A stretch of 64,000 nt of DNA from Cryptomeria japonica (lineage: Eukaryota; Streptophyta; Pinopsida; Cupressales; Cupressaceae): NCBI RefSeq assembly GCF_030272615.1, contig NC_081406.1, positions 168,598,361 to 168,662,360 of the forward strand, in the 5' to 3' direction. Under the pieces are notes generated by a model. The model was not told the DNA's origin. It worked only from the letters and a program-made list of their open reading frames with translations, and did no database searches. Shown here piece after piece: positions 1-10,917 of this stretch. Numbering within the stretch: position 1 is the first letter of the stretch; the number at the start of each line of letters is the position of its first letter. The translations under genes were made by a program, and so were the position numbers.

Positions 1-1478
1 TACAGGATTTTGCGGGTGCCAATCGATGGGGAGCTGATCCCATACGATCGAGATGGAGATAGGGAGGCATTGAGATGGGTATTTCAGGACCTTGGATTAG
101 AGATGAGGGCAGGACACGTGGCATGGGACACCATGATAGCCACAAGGTTAGCATTGCCGGTAGTGATCGAAGGAGCTATCAGTGGGTTCCTATGTCTGGA
201 CAGGGCGACACGGGGGTTGGCTGTGGGCTGGGGGGAGCACTAGAGACACTGCACACTAGATATGCCTAGGGACCATGTGTGCTGGCCCATTTGTATTACG
301 AGCTTCATCAGTTTGTTTATCATGGATCAGTGGGATTGGGCTGTGGAGTGACACTGCTGCAGGTATGGGCCTACGAGCATCTGCCGGTTACCCGACCGAT
401 ACACTTCAGGGGTAGAGGTCATAGACATAGCTTTGTGCATTTGTATGATATGATCACATTGCAGCCATGGATTGGCAAGCTAGAGTATTGGCGGCGAGTG
501 ATTGATGACATTGATGAGGTCATATGGAGACCATATCTGGGCTGCGAGCAGTGGGAGGATGATGCAGTCAAGCTACCGTACACCTTCTGAAGTAGGTACC
601 TGATTGGGCAGACGCCCTATGTGCTAGAGAGACAGCTGGTGGATAGGGTTGGCCGACAGTTTGACTGGATTTAGAGGATGCCTCGGGGATCAAGCATGTA
701 TGCCCGCATAGTCAGGGATCAGGCACAGTTTGGGCCGTTACTGTCATATGATCAGGCAATGACTCAGTTGGTGGAGATGATGCCTCTACCTTGGGACATG
801 TGGCCTGAGATCGAGGACACCGAGATGGATGCTGAGTATACAACATATTGGGTAGAGCATCCGTTCCCCCGATTGACAGATCTAGGAGAGGCACTGGAGG
901 GAGATGGTGGTGGTGACGAGGATGATGGTGGAGGTGATGGGGGCAGAGGCCGACAGAGGAGGAGAGGAGTAGTTGGAGAGAGGCGAGTTGCACCTCAGAG
1001 GGAGGGTGGAGAGGAGAGGCAGGCTCGGGTGGTGAGGGGTCACGGTGGATTGCCTTTACAGGTGCCAGGAGCACAGGGTCCCAAGTAGGTGTAGATACAG
1101 GGACAGGGACAGAGACAGGTACCAGTACAGGCACAGGGGCAGGCACTCACAGAGGATGAGCCACAGGAAGGGGTAGAGGCAGAGGGGGTTGACCCAGTGG
1201 AGGCTGAGCTACTGGATCTGAGGGAGATCTGCTAGGGCCAGGCAGATGAGATTCAGGATCTGGAGAGGGAGAGGGATCGGCTCAGGACTAGGCTCAGGGA
1301 TACTAAGCGAGAGCGGGATCAGGCTATCCAGCGCAACACAAAGGCTAAGACAACATTGAGGGCTGGGAGGCAGGCAACAGAGGACACAGGGGCCGGATAT
1401 GCTTATGTCCTGCAGGCAGGAGAGGAGATAGCCTATTGGAGGGACCTCTACTATGGTGCAGTGCCAGCAGATCAGTAG
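1..1478 (+). pseudogene. Plant mobile domain (PMD, aminotransferase-like) ORF, decayed, 5' end outside window
   Basis: Translation from base 1 in frame 1 reads RVPIDGELIPYDRDGD then GHVAWDTM, and after a frame change near 230-246 continues in frame 3 with LAHLYYELHQFV, LGCGVTLLQVWAYEHLPVTRP and WRPYLGCEQW. This pattern matches the transposon-borne branch of the PMD family (relatives of MAIN/MAIL1 and the so-called phosphatase 7 long-form proteins). A Gly/Asp-rich linker (about 900-960), a Gln-rich stretch and a charged coiled coil (about 1236-1410, rich in Arg, Glu and Asp) follow in the same frame, ending with WRDLYYGAVPADQ and a stop at 1476. In-frame stops lie at 267, 588, 672, 1086, 1092 and 1233, so it is not translatable as it stands. 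It runs antisense to the Gypsy pol genes to its right. The PMD identity is good; its biochemical role in transposons is unknown. Confidence 0.75.
1093..1150 (+). repeat. GGACAG/GGCACAG minisatellite inside the PMD ORF
   Basis: About nine degenerate copies of a 6-bp CAGGGA/CAGGCA word run in a row. Read in the PMD frame they give a Gln-Gly/Gln-Val stretch between the PMD and the coiled coil. The opposite strand gives an open but meaningless Pro-Val reading frame. Confidence 0.6.
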
Positions 1479-3318
1479 GCGAGGAGCTTCCATAGATCGT
1501 CGCGTACAGCGACAGCTATGGGAGGGAGCTGGAGGAGAAAAGCATCGAGTGGTGGGGTCATGGGTCCTCCGCTACCACCAGATAGAGGAGATAGGTAGGA
1601 TGATCCTGGGGCAGGTCCTTCAGGGGCTCAGATTCCATCGAGGCCAGGCGGCTCCGAGGGAGGGAGTTCATCATAGCCTTAGAGGGCTCCCTTTGTATCA
1701 GTTTTGTACCATTTTTGTATGATGATGTAGACACCTGCGGGTGCTTTTGTAGCCATATGATTTTGACATCATTGTATCATGACACTTTATATATATATAC
1801 GAGATGATTCATCTTTGCGGCAGCTATATGCATGTGTACCTATGTGATGAGATGTTCTTATGTGATGCTTATGATATGGATGCAAATATGTATATGATGC
1901 AATGCAATATATTTTTGTTCTTTTATGTTTTAAATGTGAATGTAAGTAATGCAGATGAATATGATAATGCAAATAATTATTTACATGATGAAAATGTAAA
2001 ATGTGCTAATATGTGTTGTGTGCAGGATGTGATGCAGTTGTGATATCTATATGTATGTATGAAATGCTTATATGTGGTAATGCAGGTGCAACTACGTGAA
2101 ACGCAAATGTTTTTGGTGTGTCATTATACTCAGTCATGTGATAGTAGGCTACGCGGACTTGAGAAGGATGATGGAAGTCAATCAAGAAAGGGGGATGGAA
2201 GATAGAAGATATGAAAGTGAAAGAGCTTCTTGTGTGTTATCATCATTGAGCTTTATTATGGCAAAATAGGTTATGACAATCGAGGCATATGTTTGACCCA
2301 AAAAGTCATTGTACCTGTTTGCATGGAGATAAGACAGTCACAAACAAGGAATGCCCCAGTTCACACTAGACTCACAGTGTCCTCATATCCTTGGACAAGT
2401 CATAGCATTACTAAGAGACAATCCACAGATAGCAAATACAAATAGGTGACCATACCCCATCCTCGCCTTTCTAGTCAAAGACATCTTGGAGATAGAATCT
2501 CTAGTCAAAGACATCCTGGAAAAGCTAAAAGACATGTCACCAGAAGATAAAATCAAAATAACACCAAGACTTGACACCAACATCCACTGTAGTCCTCAAG
2601 TTTAGTGTCTCTTGTCACTTGTATAAGTCTTATTTGATTGTGGTCACAATGTTTACTTTCACAAAAAGGATAGATAGCACTTGAACCATAATGTTGTCTG
2701 AGTTTGTTGAAAGATTTGATTTGTTGAAGCCCATTGTTGCTACTATGTCTCATCTGAAACTGACTGAATCCATAAAATCGATACATTATTGCAGAGAAGA
2801 TGAAACTTTATTGCGGATCTGTGATGCAAATGCTGCTTTATTATGGATTGTGCGCGGATAGACTAAAGGAAGCTAGAAGAAACTATACTCCTCGAAACAT
2901 GTGATGTTCTCAGTTCCACACCCATTACTAGACGTAGGATTTGCCTTAGCCACAGATAGGATCTGATTTATTATGGATGGAAAGGGATGAAAAGGAATGT
3001 TTATTATGAATGGCAAACCAATCTTGGGTAGATCAATAACAAGCCATGATGAGAATGGGTAAGTTTATTATGAACGAATAGGTTGTGAGTGTGTGCAAAG
3101 TGAAAGGATGAAAGAGAATCCTGAAGGAGGGAGGAGAAATGTCTCTACGCATGGCGCTGGTGACCCAGTTTTCACCAAGGTACTTGCCCAGGGCACCACC
3201 GAAGTGGTTTTCACCGTTGGATGAAATTATTTCTCTTTACTTTTTTCGATTTTTCAATGTTTTTTGTGTCACAAGGCACCTGTTTGCCAGGTTTTCACCG
3301 AGTAACGCTTTTTTTGTT
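1479..3318. other. Non-coding stretch between the PMD ORF and the Gypsy integrase
   Basis: No supported gene. It is AT-rich from about 1740. A 20-bp direct duplication (core TAGTCAAAGACATC) occurs near 2473 and 2503. Between 2805 and 3080 the word TTTATTATGRA or close variants recur five times at irregular spacing. No copy of the Gypsy 5' LTR sequence from 11-13.9 kb is visible here, so the 3' LTR of that element is not in this stretch. If the element carries the PMD ORF as an antisense extra ORF, this is its 3' untranslated spacer. Confidence 0.5.
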
Positions 3319-3388
3319 TTATAATTTTTTTTTGTATTTTTGAATTTTTTGATTTTTTTGTATTTTCAAATTAGGATATTCCAAAGAG

Positions 3389-4549
3389 CTATGTGTAGAA
3401 CCTCCGAAGGTGCATGCTATTGATAGGATCCTCCAAAGGTTCACCTTCTGTAGTTGAGAGCTGATATGCACCAGATCCATATGTTGCTGTAACAATGTAG
3501 GGACCAAGCCAATTTGTTTCAAACTTGCCCTTCTTCTCTCTGTCTTATTAATTTTTGGGATTTTCTCTGAGAACTAAGTCACCTACCTCAAATGTGTGAG
3601 GCTTGACCTTGTGATTGTAGCTGTGACTCATTCGTTGTTGGTAAGCCTTGAGATGATTAAAAGCAGTTTGTCTTCGTTCATCCAGTAGTTCCAGTTCTTG
3701 TAAGAGAGAGACCCTATAGTATTCATCACCGATGATGTTTTGCAGAGAAACCCATAAAGAGGGTAGCTCAACCTCAATAGGCAAGATAGCTTCGGCGCCA
3801 TAGACAAGTGAATAGGGTGTAGCTCCTGTAGGTGTGCGGACACTTGTGCAGTAGGCCCAAAGTGCAGGATTGAGTTGGATATGCCAATTACGGCCAGCAT
3901 CGTCGATTGTCTTCTTTAAGATTTTAAGGATTGTTTTATTAGACACCTCAACTTGGCCATTGCCTTGGGAGTAATATGGTGTGGAGAAATGATGGGAAAT
4001 ATGAAAGCGGTCACAGAGTTCATGAACATCCTGATTTTTGAAGGGATGCCCGTTATTAGTGATAATGGAAACAGGAATACTGTATCGGCAAATGATATAG
4101 TTAAGGATGAATGTAGCAATCTGTTTTCCCATAATTTGTGTGAGAGGCATGGCTTCAATCATTTTTGTAAAATACTCTATGGTAGTGATAATGAATTTAT
4201 GACCATTGGAAGAAGGAGGGTGAATCTTGCCTATGAGATCGAGTCCCCACTGACAAAAGGGCCAAGGAGATGCAAACGGTTGAAGTTCTTGTGCTAGCGC
4301 ATGTATGAGGTCTCCATGAATTTGACATTGCTTACATTTCTTGACAAACTAGTATGAGTCTTTTTCCATATTGGGCTAGTAATATCCAGTCCTGATGAGT
4401 TTCTTGGCCAAGGTAGGACCACTAGCATGTGGACCACATATCCCTTCATCCACTTCTCGTAATGCAATCTAAGCTTCATTGCTTTCTAAACATCTAAGAA
4501 GAGTGCCATCTAGACCTTGCCGGTATAGGATATAAGCTAAAATGACATA
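3389..4549 (-). pseudogene. Integrase of the Tat element
   Basis: An HHCC zinc domain (EVDEGICGPHASGPTLAKKL ... CKQCQIHGD) spans about 4470-4310 and contains two stops at positions where Trp is expected. The catalytic core reads GLDLIGKIHPPSSNGHKF, MIEAMPLTQ, IITNNGHPFKNQDV, then TPYYSQGNGQVEVSNKTILK. The second catalytic Asp (normally in a SDNG context) is Asn here; the first Asp and the Glu are present. The GPY-type C-terminal end, WLGPYIVTATYGSGAYQL to SMHLRRFYT, is readable to 3389 after a frame slip near 3540. No chromodomain follows, consistent with Tat. It would insert the cDNA into host DNA. Confidence 0.87.
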
Positions 4550-5770
4550 TCAAGAGGATTGGCGAATAAAAGTGCAACATTGGTTATTTGATAGATCAGG
4601 AGGTAAAGTATTGTCATGAAGGTATGTGAAAATGGAACCGTATAACTGGGACTCGGGACCGACAACACATATTGTCTTAGTAGGCATGATCTCATATGAA
4701 GGGACCAAAAGGTTATCCACCAAGAACTCATAGCGGGTCTCGTTTGGAGGTAAATCAATCAATAAAGCAATAGTAGCCATGGCATCTGCGGCGCGATTCT
4801 GCTCTCTTGGTATCTGTTCAAAGTCTATCTTTGTGAAATGTTGTTTTAGGTCATCCACCATTTGTTTATAAGGCATTAACTTTTCATCTTTTGTTTGGTA
4901 ATCATTAGTTGCTTGATGGATGACAAGTTGGGAGTCCCCAAAAACATGAAGTTCCTGGATCTTCCATTGAACTGCAATTCGTAATCCTGTTGTTAATGCC
5001 TCATATTCCGCTATATTGTTAGTGCAAGGAAATGATAAGCGGTATGATTTTGGTATAGAATCTCCTTGAGGAGTTATAAAGAGGATGCCAGCCCCTTCCT
5101 CATGCTGTGTATAAGAACCGTTGAAGTACAGTTGCCATGGCTTTGCATGTGACATTGTCAAAATTGATTCATCTATAAATTCTGAACTTAGAGGAACATC
5201 ATCTATCATGGGAGCATCCGCTAATTGATTTGTGATGGCTTGTCCTTTTAATGCTTTTCTGTCCACATACTCGATGTTGAATTCACTTAGGATCATCACC
5301 CATTTGGCCAATCGCCCAGTAAGTGTTTCTTTATTGAGAAGGTATTTCAATGGGTCTATCCTTGCAACTAGCTTAGTCTTATGAGTGAGCATGTAGTGTC
5401 GTAATTTCTGCGAAGCAAAGACCATGGCAAGACATGCACACTCAATTGGTGTGTAGTTTAGCTCGTATCCCACTAATGTGCGACTAATATAGTATACTGC
5501 TTTTTCCTTGCCTTCAGTGCTTTGTTGTGCTAAGAGTGCCCCCAGTGCTGTTGGACTAGTTGATATGTATAGTAACAGAGGTTGATCTGGAACTGGTGGC
5601 ATCAGAACTGACAGATTTAGAAGATAATCTTTGAGCGTCTGGAAAGCTTGTTGATAGTTATCATCCCATTTGAATTTAATGTTTTTATGTAGCAGGTGCT
5701 GAAACGGATTACACTTGTCTGCCAGTTGTGCTATAAATCTTCGGATGGACTGGAGTTTGCCTTGTAAGGG
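4550..5770 (-). pseudogene. Tandem RNase H domains of the Tat element
   Basis: First domain: LLYISTSPTALGALLAQQ, KAVYYISRTLVGYELNYTPI, LAMVFASQKLRHYML, the usual Gypsy RNase H attached to RT. Second domain starts at about 5140 with PWQLYFNGSYTQHEEGAGIL, then NNIAEYEALTTGLRIA, HVFGDSQLVI and REQNRAADAMATIA. This is the archaeal-type RNase H captured by the Tat lineage. Of its acidic active-site residues, E (AEYEA), D (GDSQ) and D (RAADA) are present, but the first, normally FDGS, is FNGS, a G-to-A change that should kill activity. The frame closes at 4550. RNase H degrades the RNA strand during reverse transcription. Confidence 0.88.
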
Positions 5771-6775
5771 TCAAAGTTGACTGATATTTCTTGGTGGTTG
5801 CATTTCCAAGATGGCCTTGACTTTTGCTAGATCAGCTTCAAATCCCCTTTTGGATACAATGAATCCTAGGAGCTTCCCGGAGGTTACTCCAAAGACATAT
5901 TTCTTGGGGTTTAATCTTACTTTGTATTTTTCCAATCGATCAAAGACAACTGAAAGTATGTCCAAATGTGTATTTCTATCTATGGATTTGGCCAAGAGGT
6001 CGTCAACATAATCTTCCACGGTTACGTGCATGAGATCATGAAAGATAGTAGTCATGGCTCTTTGATATGTAGCACCTGCATTCTTTAGCCTGAAAGGCAT
6101 GACATTCCAGCAGAAAGTTCCCCACGGACAAGTAAATGATGTTTTGTGTTGATCCTCGGGCGCGATCCTTATTTGATTATACCCAGAGATTCCATCCATC
6201 AATGATAACATTTCATGACCTGTTGTGAGATCAACAATCAAGTCAATATTTGGTAATGAGAAGACATCCTTTGGACAAGCTTTATTGATGTCTCTAAAAT
6301 CTATACATATTCTGATGCTGCGATCTGGTTTGCTAATAGGTACCAAGTTAGAGATCCATTCGGGATAATCAATTGGGCATGTGAATCCGACATCCAATAA
6401 CTTCTCAAGTTCTGCTTTGACTAGTAATGCCACTTGTGGATGCATTTTTCTTAATTTCTGTTTCATTGGTTTTGCCCCTGGTTTGACTATCAGATGATGC
6501 ATTACCAAATCCATATCCAATCCAGGCATATCAGCATATGACCAAGCAAAATTAATTTGTCGTTCTTTGAAGAAACTTATGAATTTTGACCTTTCAGACT
6601 TTGTCAATGATTGAGCTAGGAATATGTTGTGTGGAACCTCTTCTGTACCAATGTTTGTTTTGATAGTCTCCTCTACCAACATGGATGACTTTTCTTCATA
6701 TGATGCTGGGAGAATGTCAAGCCTTCCATCATCGGGTGCCTCAGGGAGGTTTTCGCCCTCAGATAAGTCCTTTCT
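5771..6775 (-). pseudogene. Reverse transcriptase of the Tat element
   Basis: The -1 frame opens with RKDLSEGENLPEAPDDG and reaches full RT similarity: FAWSYADMPGLDMDLVMHHL, then PLxPIS-type strand in NLVPISKPDRSIRICIDFRD, DGISGYNQIRIAPEDQHKTS, FTCPWGTFCWNVMPFRLKNA, and the catalytic box DYVDDLL near 6005. It copies element RNA into DNA. One stop (about 5771, where the neighbouring text suggests an Arg codon CGA that became TGA) separates it from the thumb/connection text QGKLQSIRRFIAQLADKC. The YVDD core is intact; the gene is broken only by stops and would be part of one Pol polyprotein. Confidence 0.9.
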
Positions 6776-6777
6776 TT

Positions 6778-6787
6778 TTACTTTTTT
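6778..6787 (-). promoter_or_regulatory. Candidate -1 ribosomal frameshift site (A AAA AAG, then TAA)
   Basis: On the - strand the zero frame ends CCA AAA AAG TAA. The heptamer AAAAAAG (6787-6781) has the X XXY YYZ phasing of a canonical slippery site, the stop follows directly, and the downstream RT frame is exactly the -1 frame (GTA AAA AGA AAG GAC ...). A one-base loss in the A run of an originally single ORF would look the same, so this is a candidate only. Confidence 0.4.
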
Positions 6788-7695
6788 GGGTCAGACAACG
6801 CCACAATGTGGTTTTCACCATAAGACCCTTGATTTGTTCTTATTTTCACATTTTTGCGACTGGAAGGTCCGACACCCTTGCCAAAATATGCCACGCTATT
6901 GAGTTCTATAGTGTATCCCGCTTTATGGTCTCCAGGGGGAAGATCATCTCGTATGCCCAGATAGTCAATAAAAGCTTCATCATTTTGGAATGTATCCAAT
7001 TGTGTAGGTCCTTCATGATCCCAGTCAATGAGTTGGCGGTGAACAAGGGGAAGGCCGTTAATGTCTTCGAAGTTAGGGGAGCTAAGAGTGAAGATGTGAT
7101 TATATTCAGGTATGTCAAGGTAATTATCGAGGTCATCGATGGCACTCTCCTCATCAGTCTTGATCACGAGTGAATCCAAATTATCATCACTAGTAGCGCA
7201 TTCTGGGACAGGTGTTCTCATCCTATGTGATTTCAACCTAGAACCTTGAGACAAGGATTGTGTAGGATCCTCCTGGGTTGTTTCTTGACCAACTCTAAAC
7301 TTGTTATAAAATTCCTCTTCTTCTGTAGGTTCATTTGGTTCTCTGAATATCTTGGTGAGCTCATAGTCACTGGAAGACTTGTCTGAACCCCATTCCCATT
7401 CGTTAGAATCTGTGGAATAGTGATCCTCTTGTTGCATTTTGGCAGCTTTGATTTGTAAAGCTTCTTCTGTCCTTTGGGTGTGGACCCTGGGAGTTAAGAA
7501 ACCAAGTCCTTTCGAGCGTTCCTTTTTGAAGGTCAATTCAGGTTTTAAAGGTTCCATGATGCCTTCCTTTTGTAACCCCAGAGGGATTTTTCCATCATAC
7601 CCGAATTTTTGTAGCATTTTGAAGCCTTTGCTATATTTCTCACATGGTAGGTTGATGTGATCTTGTATTTCCTCTTCATTGTCCCTGAAAAGCAT
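6778..7695 (-). pseudogene. G-patch-containing segment between protease and RT of the Tat element
   Basis: In the gag/protease frame, this 305-residue stretch carries KGFKMLQKFGYDGKIPLGL, then GIMEPLKPELTFKKERSKGLGF. The aromatic-glycine spacing is a degenerate G-patch, an RNA-binding motif known between protease and RT in several plant Tat families. An acidic, low-complexity middle and a C-terminal VAYFGKGVGPSSRKNVKIRT follow. The frame ends with CCA AAA AAG TAA at 6789-6778, after which the pol text continues in the -1 frame. The segment may help RNA binding; that is inference from family knowledge. Confidence 0.65.
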
Positions 7696-7872
7696 TTTAT
7701 ATTAATCTTCCTCTTCTAGTTCACCCCATCTTTGAAAGGTAGTAGGGTCCCATTTGAGCCTCATGATGGATATTTGCTTGTTAGGATGTGGTCTTCCATA
7801 TTCTTTTGGGGAACTCATGGCTTGTTGTAAGTACATGGTCTGATTGAAAGTATATTCCCCCATGCCTTTATC

Positions 7873-8943
7873 CTAAAATTTGCCTTTAAGCTCACCTTGT
7901 TTTGATGTCGAAGGTTTTAATGACTCAGGATCAATATATGCCGATGAAGGAACAACCTCATGATTACTGGGAATGATGGTCTCAGTCTTTGATTTCAGGT
8001 TATTGTAGTATATGAATGGATTAGGATCACCATTAACTGTTACTTCGACTCCATTATGAGGAAACTTAATGCATTGGTGATATGTGGATGGGACTGCCCT
8101 CATTTCATGAATCCAAGGACATCCTAACAATATGTTATAAGTGAGATTTAAATCTAGGACTTGACAAACCACATCTTTTGTAACTGGCCCAACTCTAAGA
8201 GGTAAGGTGACTGTGCCTTTGGATGAACGCTCTTCATCATCATATGCCTTAATGGTGATTTTGTTTGTAGAATTCACAGCTTTATCAGAATATCCCAATT
8301 GTGTAATAGTGCTTAATGTGCAGATGTTTAGACCTGCTCCTCCATCTATCAGGACTCGTTTTATTAGATGTTTGTGTATGAAGGCTTCAATGTGTAATGG
8401 TGCATTATGTGGCTGACTTACAGAGGTGTCATCGGCTTCTATGAAAGTAAGGGAGTGTGGAATGGAAAGGTATCCCACCATGGCTTGAAACTAGTCCACG
8501 TTCAGATCAGTAGGAACAACAGTATCTCTCAAGATTTTGTCAAGAATGGCTTTATGTGCGGGAGATATGCGTAATAGCTCAAGGATTGAAATGAGTGCGG
8601 GTGTCTTCCCTAACTATTCTACAAGGTCATGCTCAGGTTTGGTTAATGAAGAGGTGGTGTTTTTAGTTGGAGCAACTTGCAAAGTGATTTTACCTCGGCG
8701 GGTTGTAACATGACATTCAGAGGTAGGTTCCGAAGAAGATCCAACACCTTTTAGGACAATCTTGGGTCTCTGAGTAGAATTCTCAGATGCTTTGTCCTTG
8801 ATGATAATAGTAGAGATGTAATTGTCCATCGATATGTGATTAATAGTTGAATCATAGTTATAAGATGCTCTAGTATAGTTGGTTTGATCCTCTGTGGCTT
8901 TAGCTTTTCCCTTGTCATGTTTTGGGAATGGTTCCTTAAACAT
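7873..8943 (-). pseudogene. Gag C-terminal linker and aspartic protease of the Tat element
   Basis: Still in the gag frame. After the stop at 8962 the text resumes with a lysine-rich linker (FPKHDKGKAKATEDQ), then TPALISILELLRISPAHKAI and DLNVD followed by a stop at about 8482 in front of FQAMVGYLSIPHS; this block precedes the protease in many Tat elements. The protease itself shows the catalytic VLIDGGAGLNI near 8350, the GGAG form of the retroviral D-S/T-G triad, then YDDEERSSKGTVTLPL and YNILLGCPWIHEM, the conserved hydrophobic-LG(C/R)PW motif. It would cleave Gag-Pol. Stops near 8611, 8482 and 7873 break it. No functional doubt about the fold; no activity expected. Confidence 0.8.
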
Positions 8944-8961
8944 CTCATGTTCTTGATTGGA

Positions 8962-10914
8962 TCAATGTCCCTCAATCTCAATGTCACCTCTATCAATGAG
9001 ATCTTGTATGATGTTCTTCAGTCGATGACAATTTCCTGTCTTATGACCCTTTCTCTTATGAAATTCACAATACTCATCATCGTTCCACCAATTTGGTTCA
9101 ACCTTTGGTTCATATGGAGGAAAATCTGGAACTGTAATTACTTTTTTTGCCACTAGCTTCTTGAAGACTGACTCAAGTGGTTCTCCCAATGGAGTATACT
9201 TCCTTCGTGATCTAGAAGTTGTTTGAGTATTCACTTGATTGTTTGTAGAACTTGATCCCAAAAAGATGAATTTGGGTCGCACTGTGTTGGCATCAACAAC
9301 ACCATCATTGACTGTGTTCCTGTTTTTGTTCCAAAATCTTGGCTTGTCTTTTCCTTTAAAGTCATCTTTGTTTTCCTTGAATATTTTAATGACTCCTTGT
9401 TCAATTAGGACCTTCTCTGTTGCTAAGCCTTTTTCAATGACGTCCTTGAAGGTAGACAAACAAGCTTTTCTTAGATCATAGCCAATGTCTTTGTTAACAT
9501 TTTGTGTGAACATCTCTACCATTTGTTTTTGTGGAATTTCACAAGAGCATTTGCTAGCTAGATTTCTCCATCTTTGTAAGAATGATGCAAAAGATCCTCC
9601 CTCTTTTTGCTTGGTGTTGCACAAAGTAGTGACTGATATGTCTGTCTCTATGTTGTAGGAGAAATGTTGGATAAATGCCTCTGCTAAGTCACCCCATGAC
9701 TTAATTTCAGGTGGAAGCTGGGAGAACCATTCCATAGCTTGATCGCCTAAGCTTTGTGGGAATAATCTCATCAAATATGTCTCTTCTACTACTACCTCAA
9801 TGCAAGCTATGAAAAACTGTCTTATGTGTGCCTTAGGATCCCCTTTTCCTCTATACTTATCAAATTTAGGTGTCACAAAGTGTGTAGGAAAAGGAGGCAT
9901 TGGAATGCTCTTGTCAAATGGATAAGGACACATGTCTCTCATTGTCTATGTTGGCTTCGGTGTATTTATGTCCTCCATTTTCTTTTGTAAGTCCTTGATT
10001 TGTTGTTCCAAATTGCTCTTAGGTGGAGATCGACTTCTTGGACCATACCCCGTGCTTGAGGCACCAATTGGAGGAGGAGCATGTTGCATATATGGATGAT
10101 ATTGATCATACACATGTTCATATGGAGGAGGTCTATAATGACACTGTGTATATGGACCACTTGGTATAGATTCATGTTGAGGAACACCATATCTATTTTG
10201 CGCATGTATACCATACTCTACAGGCATGTCATGTTCCATTGTGTTGCCCCCAAATTTGACATGAGGTTTCCTTGTGTCCAAATTTTGAGCATGCCTTTGA
10301 ACATCCAATTGTTTTGGTGGTTGATCCTTAGCATTAGTATGTGATTGAGCATATTTGTCTGCATAAGACTTCCATAATGGTCTATGAAGGTAAGTATCAT
10401 ATGTTTGACCATGTGTATGTGGGACCTCTGGTTTTTGAAGCAAAGCTGATGGTGATTCGGGTACCATATGTGGTCCTCTATTTCCTCCACTATTAGGTCT
10501 CCTTTGATCCATATTGGAGTGAGGTTGTTGCAAAGGTCTATGTTCCATTATTTGAGACATGTCAAAATCATGAGGTATCTTGGCTCCACTTTGTGCCATC
10601 ATTTGTAAGAAGTATTGTCTATCCCTCCTCATTATTTCCTCAACCAATCGATTGAAATGGGGATTCATAATGGATTCTTCCACATCTGCTGAATGTATTG
10701 AAAAGTTGTCCACATTGTCATTGTGTGTAGCATTGTTGTTTATAGTGTCCATGTTCTCAACATTTGGAATGTTTCTATAGGCATCCATGTCAGGTAATGT
10801 AGTATGATCAGAATTGAAAAAGATATCATTGTCATACTCATAAGAACACATGTTTGCGGACTCTTGAGCCTCTTTAGTTTCTCTCCTAGATTTTTGAAGA
10901 CGGGTTTCAACCAT
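8962..10914 (-). pseudogene. gag: gag polyprotein of the Tat Gypsy element
   Basis: The frame opens with MVETRLQKSRRETKEAQ at 10914, a typical Tat-type Gag start, and runs through a Tyr/His/Pro-rich region (about residues 180-290) to a stop at 9946-9948. In the same frame it continues with the retrotransposon gag capsid domain (FFIACIEVVVEETYLMRLFP, then DQAMEWFSQLPPEIKSW, FIQHFSYNIETDIS, SFLQRWRNLASKC). A single Cys/His motif near the end, CEFHKRKGHKTGNC, has the CX2H form common in this lineage. A second stop ends this block at 8962. The product would be the structural capsid protein that packages element RNA in cytoplasmic particles. Identification is firm; the two stops make it a pseudogene. 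Confidence 0.85.
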
Positions 10915-10917
10915 GAA

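Noticed and set aside
712-1146. 144-residue - strand ORF with Pro-Val repeats
   Set aside because: Shadow of the PMD frame over the minisatellite and Gly/Asp linker.
1727-1800. TGTAGACACC at 1727 as the missing 3' LTR of the Tat element
   Set aside because: It is on the wrong strand for that LTR end and the following sequence does not match 13897 leftward.
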